From JAHFTY01 sp964584785 (GTDB lineage: Bacteria; Acidobacteriota; Terriglobia; 20CM-2-55-15), in the NCBI GenBank assembly GCA_964584785.1, contig CAZPBY010000023.1, positions 28,348-92,347 of the forward strand: 64,000 nucleotides of DNA, written 5' to 3'. Shown here in pieces: positions 26,342 to 34,646 of this stretch. A program made the translations under genes and the position numbers. The notes below the pieces were generated by a model. That model was given only the letters and a program-made list of their open reading frames with translations, was not told the origin of the DNA and did no database searches. Numbering within the stretch: the first letter of the stretch is position 1; the number at the start of each line of letters is the position of its first letter.

Positions 26342-27289
26342 ATGTCCAGACACTTGAAAGTGGCGGCAGCACAACTCGGGCCGATTCAACGAGCGGAAAA
26401 AAGAGAAACGGTGGTGAAACGCCTTCTGGCGTTGTTGCGCGAGGCGTCGGCGTCGGAGTGCAAGCTCGTTGTGTTTCCGGAACTCGCGCTCACGACGTTC
26501 TTCCCTCGTTACTACATGGAGGATCCCCAGGAGATCGAATCGTACTTCGAGAAATCGATGCCGAATCCGGCCGTCCAGCCGCTTTTCGATGAAGCGAAGC
26601 GTCTCGGTGTCGGCTTTCATCTGGGCTATGCGGAACTCACCCACGAAGAGGGCCGCGAGCGGCGATTCAACACGGCTGTTCTTGTGGCACCCGACGGTAA
26701 AGTCGTCGGCAAGTACCGCAAGATCCATCTGCCGGGACACTCGGATTACCGGCCCGCGCTTCCGTTTCAGCATCTCGAGAAGCGTTGCTTCGATGTCGGT
26801 AACGGCGGATTCCGTGTGTACCGCGCATTCAACGGCATCATCGGTATGTGTATCTGCAACGATCGCCGATGGCCGGAGACATTCCGCGTGATGGGTCTCC
26901 AGGGCGCGGACATGATTGTTCTCGGCTTCAACACGCCCGACACGAACATTTATCATTCGGAACCGGTGCATCGGCGTATGTTCCATCACATGCTCTCACT
27001 GCAAGCCGGCGCGTACCAGAATGCGACCTGGGTCGTCGCGACGGCGAAGGCAGGAAAGGAAGACGGATTCGGACTCATCGGAGGATCCGCAATCGTCGCG
27101 CCCACCGGAGAGCTCGCCGCGCAATCGATCACCGAAGACGACGAGCTTGTTGTTTTCAACTGCGACCTCGACATGGGCCGCTATCAAAAGGATCACATCT
27201 TCAATTTCGCCAAACATCGCCGCATCGAACACTACAAACTGATCACCGAACAGACAGGCGTGGTGTATCCGCCCGAAGACGAGAAGTAG
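26342..27289 (+). CDS. N-carbamoyl-D-amino acid hydrolase (D-carbamoylase)
   Basis: 315 residues of the nitrilase superfamily. The catalytic triad falls at Glu47 (VFPELALTTFFP), Lys127 (KYRKIHLPG) and Cys172 (MCICNDRRWPE), the same numbers as in the well-studied Agrobacterium enzyme, and much of the sequence (NLGYAEL-like, PFQHLEKR, HIFNFAKHR) matches it from memory. It hydrolyses N-carbamoyl-D-amino acids to D-amino acid, CO2 and ammonia. ATG 26342 follows AGGCGG; a longer frame to 26189 overlaps the hydantoinase gene and lacks similarity. Second gene of the hydantoin pair. Confidence 0.93.
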   Translation: MSRHLKVAAAQLGPIQRAEKRETVVKRLLALLREASASECKLVVFPELALTTFFPRYYMEDPQEIESYFEKSMPNPAVQPLFDEAKRLGVGFHLGYAELTHEEGRERRFNTAVLVAPDGKVVGKYRKIHLPGHSDYRPALPFQHLEKRCFDVGNGGFRVYRAFNGIIGMCICNDRRWPETFRVMGLQGADMIVLGFNTPDTNIYHSEPVHRRMFHHMLSLQAGAYQNATWVVATAKAGKEDGFGLIGGSAIVAPTGELAAQSITEDDELVVFNCDLDMGRYQKDHIFNFAKHRRIEHYKLITEQTGVVYPPEDEK

Positions 27290-27309
27290 GCGCCGGCTTC
27301 AGCCGGCGC
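27290..27309. repeat. Perfect palindromic hairpin between convergent genes
   Basis: GCGCCGGCT and AGCCGGCGC pair perfectly around a 2-nt loop, 1-2 bp after the D-carbamoylase stop and 30 bp before the convergent DUF3500 stop. No T-run follows on either strand. It may be a bidirectional transcript end or a REP-like palindrome. Confidence 0.6.
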
Positions 27310-27339
27310 GTCCGCCGATAGGCGCAGGTTCTGCTGTTG

Positions 27340-28728
27340 TTACGTGTTGTCCAATCCGTGTGATCGAAGATAGGCTACGGTCAGATCACGTAGCATCGGA
27401 CCGGATCGTCGTTTTTCAATGCGGCCGAGTTTGGATTCCAGTTCGCTGGCCGCGTACGCCGTGGTAGCGACCCGATAGGTTTTCGTCGTATCCAACGTGG
27501 TGCCCTGCTTCTCAAGCGCGGATTTGAACTGGGCGCTGAGATTCGATCCGCGAATCTCCACAACTTCCACCTTCTCCTGCCAGCTTTCGAGGTTGTAGAT
27601 ATCACCGGCGTGAATCGGACCGGGTCGGAGACGTCCAACGACGCTGTCCAGGTTGTAGAAGGCGAGCTCCGACTTTGTTTCGGCGAGTAACGCGCGCTCA
27701 AAAAGATCTTTCACGCCCGTGTGTTCGAGCAATGCCGGGTTGTTTCCGAGCGGTTCACCCACGGACAACGGTGCGTCGCCATCCATCGCGACGTTAACGA
27801 AGGCGTGAACGTGCGGATAACCACGAAAGTAAAAGACGGCTGAAGGTCCTTCGAGACGAAAAACCTGGCCTTCATAGATGTCGCCGTCTTCACCGTGTTG
27901 GTAGTAGCTCAGGAATAGTGCGTCGATGCCGCCGTTGGCCGTGAGGCATTCGTTGGCGTAAGTCACATCGTCTGGAGGGTAGGTTGAAAAAATTCGCTCG
28001 ACGAGTTCGCGTGTCAGACTCTTACCTTCGGCCGTCAGTTCGGCGATCGGGATTCCCGGAAAAGAACCGCGCTTTCCCAACAGTTCAACCTGTGTTTGGA
28101 TTGGAGCCTCGTCGCGAAGCGCGTGTTTCTTTCTTCCTTCATCCAGGCTACGGAGAAGGCGTTGGCCGATGGCAAACTGGTCACGATAGAGATTTCCGGG
28201 CAGCCCAGCGCGATTGTTCCCGCGCTGGTCGCCATAAACCTGAGGTCCGCCGAAAGCCACGCCCTCACGGCTTTTTCCCCCGAGACGCAGGTTCAAGTGG
28301 GGTCCCGTGAGAATGGTCTGGTACGGCGGTGATGTGGGGTCGCCGCAGATCAGCAGGCGCATGGAGTGTATTCCGGTCCATTGCGTGAAAAACTCCTCCG
28401 GCACTTTGTTCTGCCCTTCAGCCGATAGGCCGACGTACAGGAGATCCGTCAGAATACGTCGCTGTTCGCGGCTGAAGCCGCCGAGGATCATTCGGCCACC
28501 GCCCGGCACTCCACGGTTGTGATATTGGCGCAATGGGTGGTCGTAAGGGACGCAGGTCTCTGCCCGCTGCTCGGAATCCAAACTAACGTACAGCTGGCGC
28601 GCCAGCGCGTCCACCGGTTCGAGCTTTCGACTCCGTCCGAGCGGCAGGAACTCATACCAGCCGTAGAAGCCCGTCGCGCCTACGACGCCCAAGCCTGCGG
28701 CAACCTTAAGAGCAGTGCGGCGATTCAT
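27340..28728 (-). CDS. DUF3500 protein with a 5'-nucleotidase-C-like tail, Tat-type signal
   Basis: 462 residues from ATG 28728. The start MNRRTALKVAAGLGVVGATG has paired arginines before a hydrophobic stretch, resembling a Tat export signal. Residues ~40-320 match the DUF3500 pattern (LYVSLDSEQRAETCVPYDHPL, GPHLNLRLGG). Residues ~340-450 (FYNLDSVVGRLRPGPIHAGDIYNLESW, RGSNLSAQF) look like the C-terminal substrate domain of 5'-nucleotidases, without the metallophosphatase domain. Enzymatic role unknown. It converges with the carbamoylase gene and follows the broken small secreted protein gene by about 33 bp. Confidence 0.65.
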   Translation of the reverse strand: MNRRTALKVAAGLGVVGATGFYGWYEFLPLGRSRKLEPVDALARQLYVSLDSEQRAETCVPYDHPLRQYHNRGVPGGGRMILGGFSREQRRILTDLLYVGLSAEGQNKVPEEFFTQWTGIHSMRLLICGDPTSPPYQTILTGPHLNLRLGGKSREGVAFGGPQVYGDQRGNNRAGLPGNLYRDQFAIGQRLLRSLDEGRKKHALRDEAPIQTQVELLGKRGSFPGIPIAELTAEGKSLTRELVERIFSTYPPDDVTYANECLTANGGIDALFLSYYQHGEDGDIYEGQVFRLEGPSAVFYFRGYPHVHAFVNVAMDGDAPLSVGEPLGNNPALLEHTGVKDLFERALLAETKSELAFYNLDSVVGRLRPGPIHAGDIYNLESWQEKVEVVEIRGSNLSAQFKSALEKQGTTLDTTKTYRVATTAYAASELESKLGRIEKRRSGPMLRDLTVAYLRSHGLDNT

Positions 28729-28761
28729 AAAAAGTTCAACTCCATAATATTCAAATTTCAA

Positions 28762-29143
28762 TCACTGGCGAACGGCGGACCAGGTTCCTTGCGCCAGTCC
28801 GCCGAAGTCGGCCTGGCCGTTCATTCCGCCTTTCTCGATCTGGCCGGTGTACGTGATGACCATCTCCGAACCGTTATAGATGATGGTGAGGACGATCGTG
28901 ACCTTGCTGCCCTGCACTTCGACGTTGTCATAGGCGCGCTCGCCGCGTTCGCTCTTGGCGACGGCCTTGAGTTTGTCGCCGTCTTTGCTGACGATCATCG
29001 TGTTGGTGGTCGTCCCCTCCGGCGAGTTGGTCGTCATTTGGCCACGTCCCCAGAATGTCCTGGTTTTGTGCGGCCCAGTTCACGGTTCCGCTCAGCACGA
29101 CGAATCCGGTCCATACAATCAAAATGACTCTTATTCTTCTCAT
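28762..29143 (-). pseudogene. Small secreted protein gene with a +1 frameshift
   Basis: The first frame (from ATG 29143) encodes a signal peptide MRRIRVILIVWTGFVVLSG and AAQNQDILGTW; the second frame, from 29037, encodes MTTNSPEGTTTNTMIVSKDG and a beta-rich domain to 28762. The join is at CCAA (29041-29038): removing one base reads TGG CAA ATG ACG, giving ...GTWQMTTNSPEG..., which restores a single ~127-residue protein of a familiar secreted beta-sandwich type. Either a real frameshift or a sequencing error. An independent start at ATG 29037 would give a cytoplasmic fragment. Confidence 0.6.
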
Positions 29144-29155
29144 TGAAACACCCCG

Positions 29156-30517
29156 TTACTTCTTTCGCTTTGCGCCTGCCAACTCCGCAACCGCGCCCAA
29201 CGTGGTTTGAGCCGCATTCAACCCCAGGCGAAAATCTTTGTCCGAGAAAGTCGAAAAAACATCGAGCGGTTGATGCCATGTCGGATTCCAGCCGCCTCCG
29301 GTATGCATGCCGCGTTCATTCTCGCGCAGGCTGATGGCCGTGACGAAATCCATGAAGGGACCGGAGTCGGTGTTTGTCATGTGCGGACCCACGGCAGCAG
29401 GATAGTCGGTCGCATACTTCTCGTTGGCGGCGCGGAAAAAGAAAGCCAGCTTCATCGCTTGATCGGCGAATTTCGAAGTCGACTGAAATTCGACGTTGAC
29501 GTCGGCTTCGGGCCGCTGTTCCGGATTCCACGAGCCGTCGGGTCTGGGCATGCCGTGATCCCACATCATCATGTCGTGTTGAATCATGGCAAGCCACGTC
29601 GGTTCAGGATATTTGCCCGATCCCGGCGGATCTTCCTTCCCCTGCATCTCAATTCTCTGTTCGACGTAGGCACGTGCGCCATTGGTTCCGGACTCCTCGT
29701 TGTTCCACAAAGCGAATCGAATGGTGCGGTCGGTTTGTACGTCGGGCGTGCTGAAGATGCGCGCCAGTTCCATGACGAGAGCGGTTCCGGAGCCGTCGTC
29801 GTTCACGGCTTCACCCCAGCCGATGCCGTCCATATGGCCGGCGACGATATACATTTCGTAGGGACGAGTGCTGCCGACTTTGGTGCAGTAGACTTCCTCG
29901 CGCGGGCCGTTGGTTGTTTGTTCGCGGTTCAGTTCGCGCAGTCTGGCGTCCGGTTGCCTCTCGGCATCGTTGTTGACGCCGGTCGCGGCGCTGACGCCAT
30001 AGATCCGGGCGCCACCTGAGGTGGGGACGATTTCGCCGTTTGCAATGACCTTGGCGCTACGGCCGCGGCCGCCTTGTCCACGTGCCGCTTGCCCGCGTTG
30101 AGCCTCGTTCGCTGCACCGCGTTGTCCGTCACCTCTCGCGCCTTGTCCTCGCTGCCCTTCGGTGCCGCGCGCTCCTTCGGCGTCGCCGCCGGCACCGGCA
30201 CCACCGCGTTGTGGATTGGGGTTGTATTCATATTTGATGCGGTCGGTTGGGCAGCCGTAGCTTTTGAGCTGCGCCTCGATCCAATCCACGGCTTTACGGT
30301 TGCGTTCAGTCCCCTGACGGCGATCGCCAAACTGCGCCAGTCCTTTCAACGTCGTCTTGTACTTTTCCAGATCGAGACGCGAAACCAGCGTCTGGACAAA
30401 ATCGTCGGGCCGGGCTTGCTGTTGTTGTGCAGCCCCACCCCGGTTGCCTTGTCCCACTGTTGCGTTCCCGACGGCCAACGCGAGGCCGCAGGTAACGAAG
30501 AATGACTTCCACCGCAT
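29156..30517 (-). CDS. Secreted M28-family zinc metallopeptidase with a low-complexity insert
   Basis: 453 residues from ATG 30517, which has a strong GGGGGAGGAATTCT; longer frame to 30694 is unsupported. A signal peptide ends near VGNATVGQG. Peptidase M28 features: AGHMDGIGWG and AVNDDGSGTALVMELARI (zinc ligands His, Asp), WNNEESGTNGARAY (catalytic Glu pair), and a late HTGGGWNPTWHQPLD (zinc His). Between ~105 and ~160 lies a Gly/Arg/Gln/Ala-rich insert (repeated RGQ/ARG units). Likely a periplasmic aminopeptidase or carboxypeptidase. Located with other peptide- and amide-degrading genes. Confidence 0.82.
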   Translation of the reverse strand: MRWKSFFVTCGLALAVGNATVGQGNRGGAAQQQQARPDDFVQTLVSRLDLEKYKTTLKGLAQFGDRRQGTERNRKAVDWIEAQLKSYGCPTDRIKYEYNPNPQRGGAGAGGDAEGARGTEGQRGQGARGDGQRGAANEAQRGQAARGQGGRGRSAKVIANGEIVPTSGGARIYGVSAATGVNNDAERQPDARLRELNREQTTNGPREEVYCTKVGSTRPYEMYIVAGHMDGIGWGEAVNDDGSGTALVMELARIFSTPDVQTDRTIRFALWNNEESGTNGARAYVEQRIEMQGKEDPPGSGKYPEPTWLAMIQHDMMMWDHGMPRPDGSWNPEQRPEADVNVEFQSTSKFADQAMKLAFFFRAANEKYATDYPAAVGPHMTNTDSGPFMDFVTAISLRENERGMHTGGGWNPTWHQPLDVFSTFSDKDFRLGLNAAQTTLGAVAELAGAKRKK

Positions 30518-30548
30518 AGAATTCCTCCCCCAATTTTTAGTGTACGGA

Positions 30549-31202
30549 TCATACATCGCTGATTTGCCCGATCGCCATAATGACTGCACAGCGTGTCGGC
30601 TCGACCACGGGAATATCGATCGCGTCCCGCAGCTGTTTCCAATACCGCGCCATTCCGGCGCAGCCCATGATGACGACATCCGAGGCGTATTCATCCTTCA
30701 ATCTTTTCCCCACGGAAATCATTCGATCCAGCACGAGATTCTCATTACGGAGCCCTTGAATACCAATTCCGATCGCAAGATCACCTGCAAACCGTTCCCA
30801 CAAACCCATCGAGCGAACGAGCCGGCGATGACGAATGACGGAGTTTTCCAGAATCGACACGATTCCGAAGCGATCGCCCCGTGTAAGTGCGGTGACGATC
30901 GAACATTCGGCGATCCCAAGAACCGGTTTCCGTGTCACCTCGCGCGCAGCGTGCAGCCCCGGATCGCTGAAACAGGCAATCACAAATGCGCTCGCCGTTT
31001 CCTCACGCGAGCGGATGAGACGGCAGATCGGCCTGATGACCGAATCCGACGTCTCCTGCGATTCGATGCCCGGCGGACCCTCCGTCAATGTCACGCATTC
31101 GACCGGCGGACCGCCTGCGAATCGGAGTGAGTCAAGCGAGCGGTCGATACTCGCGGTCACAGACTCGCTGGAATTCGGATTGATCACGACAATGGGATTC
31201 AT
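30549..31202 (-). CDS. hyuE: Hydantoin racemase / Asp-Glu racemase family
   Basis: 217 residues with the two-cysteine active site: Cys77 in FVIACFSDPGL and Cys181 in VIMGCAGMA, the positions (about 76/181) known for hydantoin racemases. It epimerises 5-substituted hydantoins so that both enantiomers reach the D-hydantoinase encoded ~4 kb away. It diverges from the peptide-binding lipoprotein gene across 61 bp; a TAGATT box ends 6 nt before ATG 31202, so the mRNA may be leaderless. Other Asp/Glu racemase family roles remain possible. Confidence 0.78.
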   Translation of the reverse strand: MNPIVVINPNSSESVTASIDRSLDSLRFAGGPPVECVTLTEGPPGIESQETSDSVIRPICRLIRSREETASAFVIACFSDPGLHAAREVTRKPVLGIAECSIVTALTRGDRFGIVSILENSVIRHRRLVRSMGLWERFAGDLAIGIGIQGLRNENLVLDRMISVGKRLKDEYASDVVIMGCAGMARYWKQLRDAIDIPVVEPTRCAVIMAIGQISDV

Positions 31203-31208
31203 CGCCGT

Positions 31209-31214
31209 AATCTA
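31209..31214 (-). promoter_or_regulatory. -10 box (TAGATT) for the racemase gene, predicted leaderless
   Basis: TAGATT on the minus strand, 6-nt spacer, then ATG 31202. No -35 recognised. Confidence 0.35.
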
Positions 31215-31250
31215 CGCCATCCGGAAACGTGGTGCGCGGTCTTTCTAACG

Positions 31251-31256
31251 TATACT
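31251..31256 (+). promoter_or_regulatory. -10 box (TATACT) for the peptide-binding lipoprotein gene, predicted leaderless
   Basis: TATACT (5/6 consensus), 7-nt spacer (CCTCGCC), then ATG 31264. No Shine-Dalgarno sequence can fit. Confidence 0.5.
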
Positions 31257-31263
31257 CCTCGCC

Positions 31264-32829
31264 ATGCGAGGATCTGCCTGGCTGTGGGCGTGCCTGTGCT
31301 GCCTGATCGCCGCGTGCTCGGCGTCCAAACCGGTTGCTGCGCCGTCCCGTCCATCGCGTCTGATTATCGGCTACGACCGAGAGCCCGATACGATGAACCG
31401 CTTTAGCACGCATATTCTCGAGGATATTCACTCCTGCATCGTCGAAGGCCTGACCACAACCGATGAAAACATGAACACCGTGCCGCTTCTCGCGCAAACC
31501 GTGCCTTCGATCGAAAACGGACTGGTTCAGCTCAGGCCCGACGGCGGTATGGATGTCACATGGAAGTTGCGGCCGAACATCAAATGGCATGACGGCGAAC
31601 CCTTCACGTCCGCTGACGTGCGGTTTACGGTCGACGCCATCAACGATCCGAACTGGAATCCGGAAAGCACGGATGGGTTCGACAGTATTTCTTCCGTTGA
31701 CACACCCGACCCGCTCACGGCGATCGTCCACTACAAGGAGCACTACGCGCCCTTCGAGAATCAGTTCCAGCGTGGAACCCTTCCGAAACATCTCCTGGCG
31801 GGCCGCGACATCGAGAAGGCGGTGGACTACAACCGGAACCCGCTGGGCACAGGGCCGTATCGATTGAAGGAATGGAAAGCCGGCGAGTACATCCTTCTCG
31901 AACGCGTTGAAAACTACTGGCGTGGCCGCCAGTATCCGGTTATCGATCAACTCGCTTTCAAGTTCCTCACAAACCAGAACACACGCATCCAGTCTCTGCG
32001 GGCTGGAGAGGTGCAGATCGTCGGAACTCTGCCGTGGGATAAAGTGCCGGAGGTCGAAAAAATTCCGCTCATCCGAATTCACAAGACGGCCGCGAATTCG
32101 TACGAGCACTTTTCGCTCAATGAAAAGACGGTGCCGGCGTTCCGCGACAAACGAGTGAGGCAGGCTCTGGCCTACGCAATCGACCGCGAGGCATTGACGA
32201 AGTCGATTCTTTACGGTTTAACCCCCGTTATTCATTCTCCGGTACAACCGATGTCGTGGGCCTTCAATCCGAATGTGAAAGGGTATCCCTTCGATCCGAG
32301 TCGAGCGCGGGCATTGCTTGCCGATGCGAGCTTGAAGGATCGGCTTTCGTTTACGCTCATCACGATGGCCGGCAACGTCGTGCGCGAACGCGTGGCTCAG
32401 GCGATCCAGGCGCAGCTGAAGGATGTCGGAGTCGATATGAAGATCCAATTGTTCGATTCCACGACGCTGGGCCAGATGTGGTTTGAAGGCCGATTTGAGG
32501 CGTTCATGGCGAACTGGACCATGCCGTCGGATCCGGGAATCACGCTGTTCTTCGCAAGCGACCGGACGCCTCCGCGCGGCCGCAATGTGAACTATTACTC
32601 GAATCCCTTGCTGGACAAGTTGCTCTATGCGTCGGATCAAACTATTGAGCGTGAAAAACGGCGTGATCTTTTGTTGCGAGCGCAGGAAATGATCGCCGAG
32701 GATATGCCGGAGCTGTTCCTGTACAACCGGACGTTTCTTGACGCTATTCCGGAGAACCTCGAAAATTTCCGGGGCAATCCCACCAACACGGGCATCTTCT
32801 GGAACGTTCACGAATGGCGACTTCGCTAA
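31264..32829 (+). CDS. Peptide/nickel-type ABC transporter substrate-binding lipoprotein
   Basis: 521 residues, family 5 solute-binding protein. A lipobox LIAAC places the lipidated Cys at residue 18. Typical segments: MDVTWKLRPNIKWHDGEPFTSADV, PLGTGPYRLKEWKAGEYI, VRQALAYAIDREALTKSILYG and MANWTMPSDPGITLFF. It captures oligopeptides or related solutes outside the inner membrane for the DppB/DppC-like permeases that follow. The permease start overlaps its 3' end by 16 bp. No ATPase genes accompany the set. Confidence 0.9.
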   Translation: MRGSAWLWACLCCLIAACSASKPVAAPSRPSRLIIGYDREPDTMNRFSTHILEDIHSCIVEGLTTTDENMNTVPLLAQTVPSIENGLVQLRPDGGMDVTWKLRPNIKWHDGEPFTSADVRFTVDAINDPNWNPESTDGFDSISSVDTPDPLTAIVHYKEHYAPFENQFQRGTLPKHLLAGRDIEKAVDYNRNPLGTGPYRLKEWKAGEYILLERVENYWRGRQYPVIDQLAFKFLTNQNTRIQSLRAGEVQIVGTLPWDKVPEVEKIPLIRIHKTAANSYEHFSLNEKTVPAFRDKRVRQALAYAIDREALTKSILYGLTPVIHSPVQPMSWAFNPNVKGYPFDPSRARALLADASLKDRLSFTLITMAGNVVRERVAQAIQAQLKDVGVDMKIQLFDSTTLGQMWFEGRFEAFMANWTMPSDPGITLFFASDRTPPRGRNVNYYSNPLLDKLLYASDQTIEREKRRDLLLRAQEMIAEDMPELFLYNRTFLDAIPENLENFRGNPTNTGIFWNVHEWRLR

Positions 32830-33797
32830 ACAGTACCAATGAATCCATACTCCGCTTCATAGCCCGACGCGTGTTGCAGACTTTTCCGTTGTTGGTGCTC
32901 GTCTCCATTGGAATTTTTGCTCTGATCCATCTCATTCCCGGCGGCCCGCTGACGGTGTTCCTCTCCAATCCGCAGGTTCGGCCGGAGGATGTCGAACGGC
33001 TGCAGCGCTCGCTTGGATTGGATCGTCCGCTCGTCGAGCAATATCTGCGGTGGCTCACCGGTTTTGTCCGTGGCGACTGGGGTTTTAGTTTTGCCGATGG
33101 CCGGCCTGTACTCGAGCGGGTGCTCGAGCGGGCCCCCGCGACGATCGAACTGACGGGAACTGCCCTGCTGCTGTCCGGCCTGGTGGCGATTCCGGCAGGC
33201 ATTATGACTGCCGCCCGCCGGCGAAGTCCTGTCGATTATGCGGCGACTCTTGTTGCGTTCGCCGGAATATCCATGCCTGTGTTCTGGTTTGCGCTGATGC
33301 TTCAGCTCGCCTTCGGCCTGAAACTGAGATGGCTCCCATTATCGGGCCGGGAAACCTTCGGCGTCGGCGGATTGACGGATCAAGTCCGTCATCTGGTTTT
33401 GCCGGCGTGTGTTCTTGCGGTGGTTCACGTCGCGGTGTGGTCTCGATATCTGCGCTCGTCGATGATCGACGCGCTGACCCAGGCCTACGTCAAGACCGCG
33501 CGTGCCAAAGGTCTGAGCGAACGTGTTGTTTTGCTTCGCCATGCTTTCCGAAATGCACTGTTGCCGATGATCACCGTGGTTTCGATGGACGCCGCGTTCC
33601 TGCTTTCAGGCGCGGTGATCACAGAAGGCATTTTTGCCTGGCCCGGAGTTGGTGGGCTGTTCGTCGATTCGATTTTCCGGCGGGACTATACGGTCATCAT
33701 GGGGGTACTGATGATCGGCGCAGTCTCCGTCATCTTCTTTAATTTGCTCGCGGATCTTCTGTATGCGTGGATCGATCCACGTGTTCGTTTCGACTAA
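32814..33797 (+). CDS. ABC transporter permease, DppB type
   Basis: 327 residues, six membrane helices. The family start FIARRVLQTFPLLVLVSIGIFALIHLIPGGP and the cytoplasmic EAA loop (AYVKTARAKGLSERVVLLRHAFRNALLP) are clear. It forms one half of the peptide-transport channel. ATG 32814 lies inside the binding-protein gene, 16 bp before its stop, so translation is coupled. A 14-codon ORF fills the 45 bp before the second permease. Confidence 0.9.
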   Translation: MATSLNSTNESILRFIARRVLQTFPLLVLVSIGIFALIHLIPGGPLTVFLSNPQVRPEDVERLQRSLGLDRPLVEQYLRWLTGFVRGDWGFSFADGRPVLERVLERAPATIELTGTALLLSGLVAIPAGIMTAARRRSPVDYAATLVAFAGISMPVFWFALMLQLAFGLKLRWLPLSGRETFGVGGLTDQVRHLVLPACVLAVVHVAVWSRYLRSSMIDALTQAYVKTARAKGLSERVVLLRHAFRNALLPMITVVSMDAAFLLSGAVITEGIFAWPGVGGLFVDSIFRRDYTVIMGVLMIGAVSVIFFNLLADLLYAWIDPRVRFD

Positions 33798-33842
33798 ATG
33801 AGCGGAGCGAATGTGAGCCCGATAGGGCGAAACGATGAATAA
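33798..33842 (+). other. 14-codon ORF abutting both permease genes
   Basis: ATG immediately after the DppB-type stop (TAAATG) and ending TAA immediately before the DppC-type ATG (TAAATGAG repeated at both ends). It encodes MSGANVSPIGRNDE. Possibly a translational-coupling bridge, or a by-product of a short duplication; no function claimed. Confidence 0.3.
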
Positions 33843-34646
33843 ATGAGACTACCGTTTCAGATTCGTGCCGGCGTGCTCAGCATCGCAGTGCTCCTCGTCG
33901 CGGCGGTTGCCGGACCATGGCTTATGCCATTCGCGCCGGAAAGTGTCGACCTCCGGGCGATTCGGCAGAATCCTTCGGCCGGTCACTGGTTGGGCACGGA
34001 CGATCTCGGCCGCGATTTCCTCACGCGGCTGTTGTTCGCCGCGCGAGTTTCGCTGGCAATCGGCGCTTTCAGCGCGCTAGCGGCCGGTTTGATGGGTGTG
34101 ACGGTGGGCGGGATTGCGGGATATTACGGATCGTGGATCGACAACATTCTGATGCGGATCACCGAAGTATTCCAGATTGTTCCGGTCCTGCCTCTGACGC
34201 TCGCGCTGGGCGTCATCTTCCAGCCGGGGATAGCATCGGTCATCCTGATTATCGGCTTGATGGGCTGGATGGAAACGGCACGCGTCACCCGCTCGGGGTT
34301 CTTATCGCTGCGCGACGCCGGCTTTGTTGAAGCCGCGCGTGCGGCAGGCGCCGGAAATTCCCGCATCATTTGCAGTCACCTTCTCCCGAATGTGAGCGGA
34401 CCGGTCGCAGTCGCGACCACGTTAGGAATGGGACGCGCCATCATTGTGGAGTCCGCCATGAGTTTCTTCGGACTCGGCGTCCAGCCGCCCGCCGCAAGTT
34501 GGGGAAACATGCTGTATGGCGCTCAGTCCGCCATGACCACGCAACCCTGGCTGGCAATAGCGCCCGGCCTTCTGATTTTCGTCACTGTCGTCTCTGTGAA
34601 TTTTACCGGGGACGGCCTCAACGATCTGTTTCAGCGCCAGTCATGA
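33843..34646 (+). CDS. ABC transporter permease, DppC type
   Basis: 267 residues, six membrane helices, with HWLGTDDLGRDFLTRLLFAARVSL and EAA loop (FVEAARAAGAGNSRIICSHLLPN), both diagnostic of DppC/OppC. It completes the peptide channel with the preceding permease. Its 3' end overlaps the convergent DUF885 gene by 29 bp. The usual DppD/DppF ATPases are absent in this window, so energy would have to come from ATPases encoded elsewhere. Confidence 0.9.
   Translation: MRLPFQIRAGVLSIAVLLVAAVAGPWLMPFAPESVDLRAIRQNPSAGHWLGTDDLGRDFLTRLLFAARVSLAIGAFSALAAGLMGVTVGGIAGYYGSWIDNILMRITEVFQIVPVLPLTLALGVIFQPGIASVILIIGLMGWMETARVTRSGFLSLRDAGFVEAARAAGAGNSRIICSHLLPNVSGPVAVATTLGMGRAIIVESAMSFFGLGVQPPAASWGNMLYGAQSAMTTQPWLAIAPGLLIFVTVVSVNFTGDGLNDLFQRQS

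Noticed and set aside
31132..32109. 325-codon minus-strand frame across the racemase/lipoprotein promoter region
   Set aside because: Overlaps two better supported genes and their divergent promoters; no motifs.
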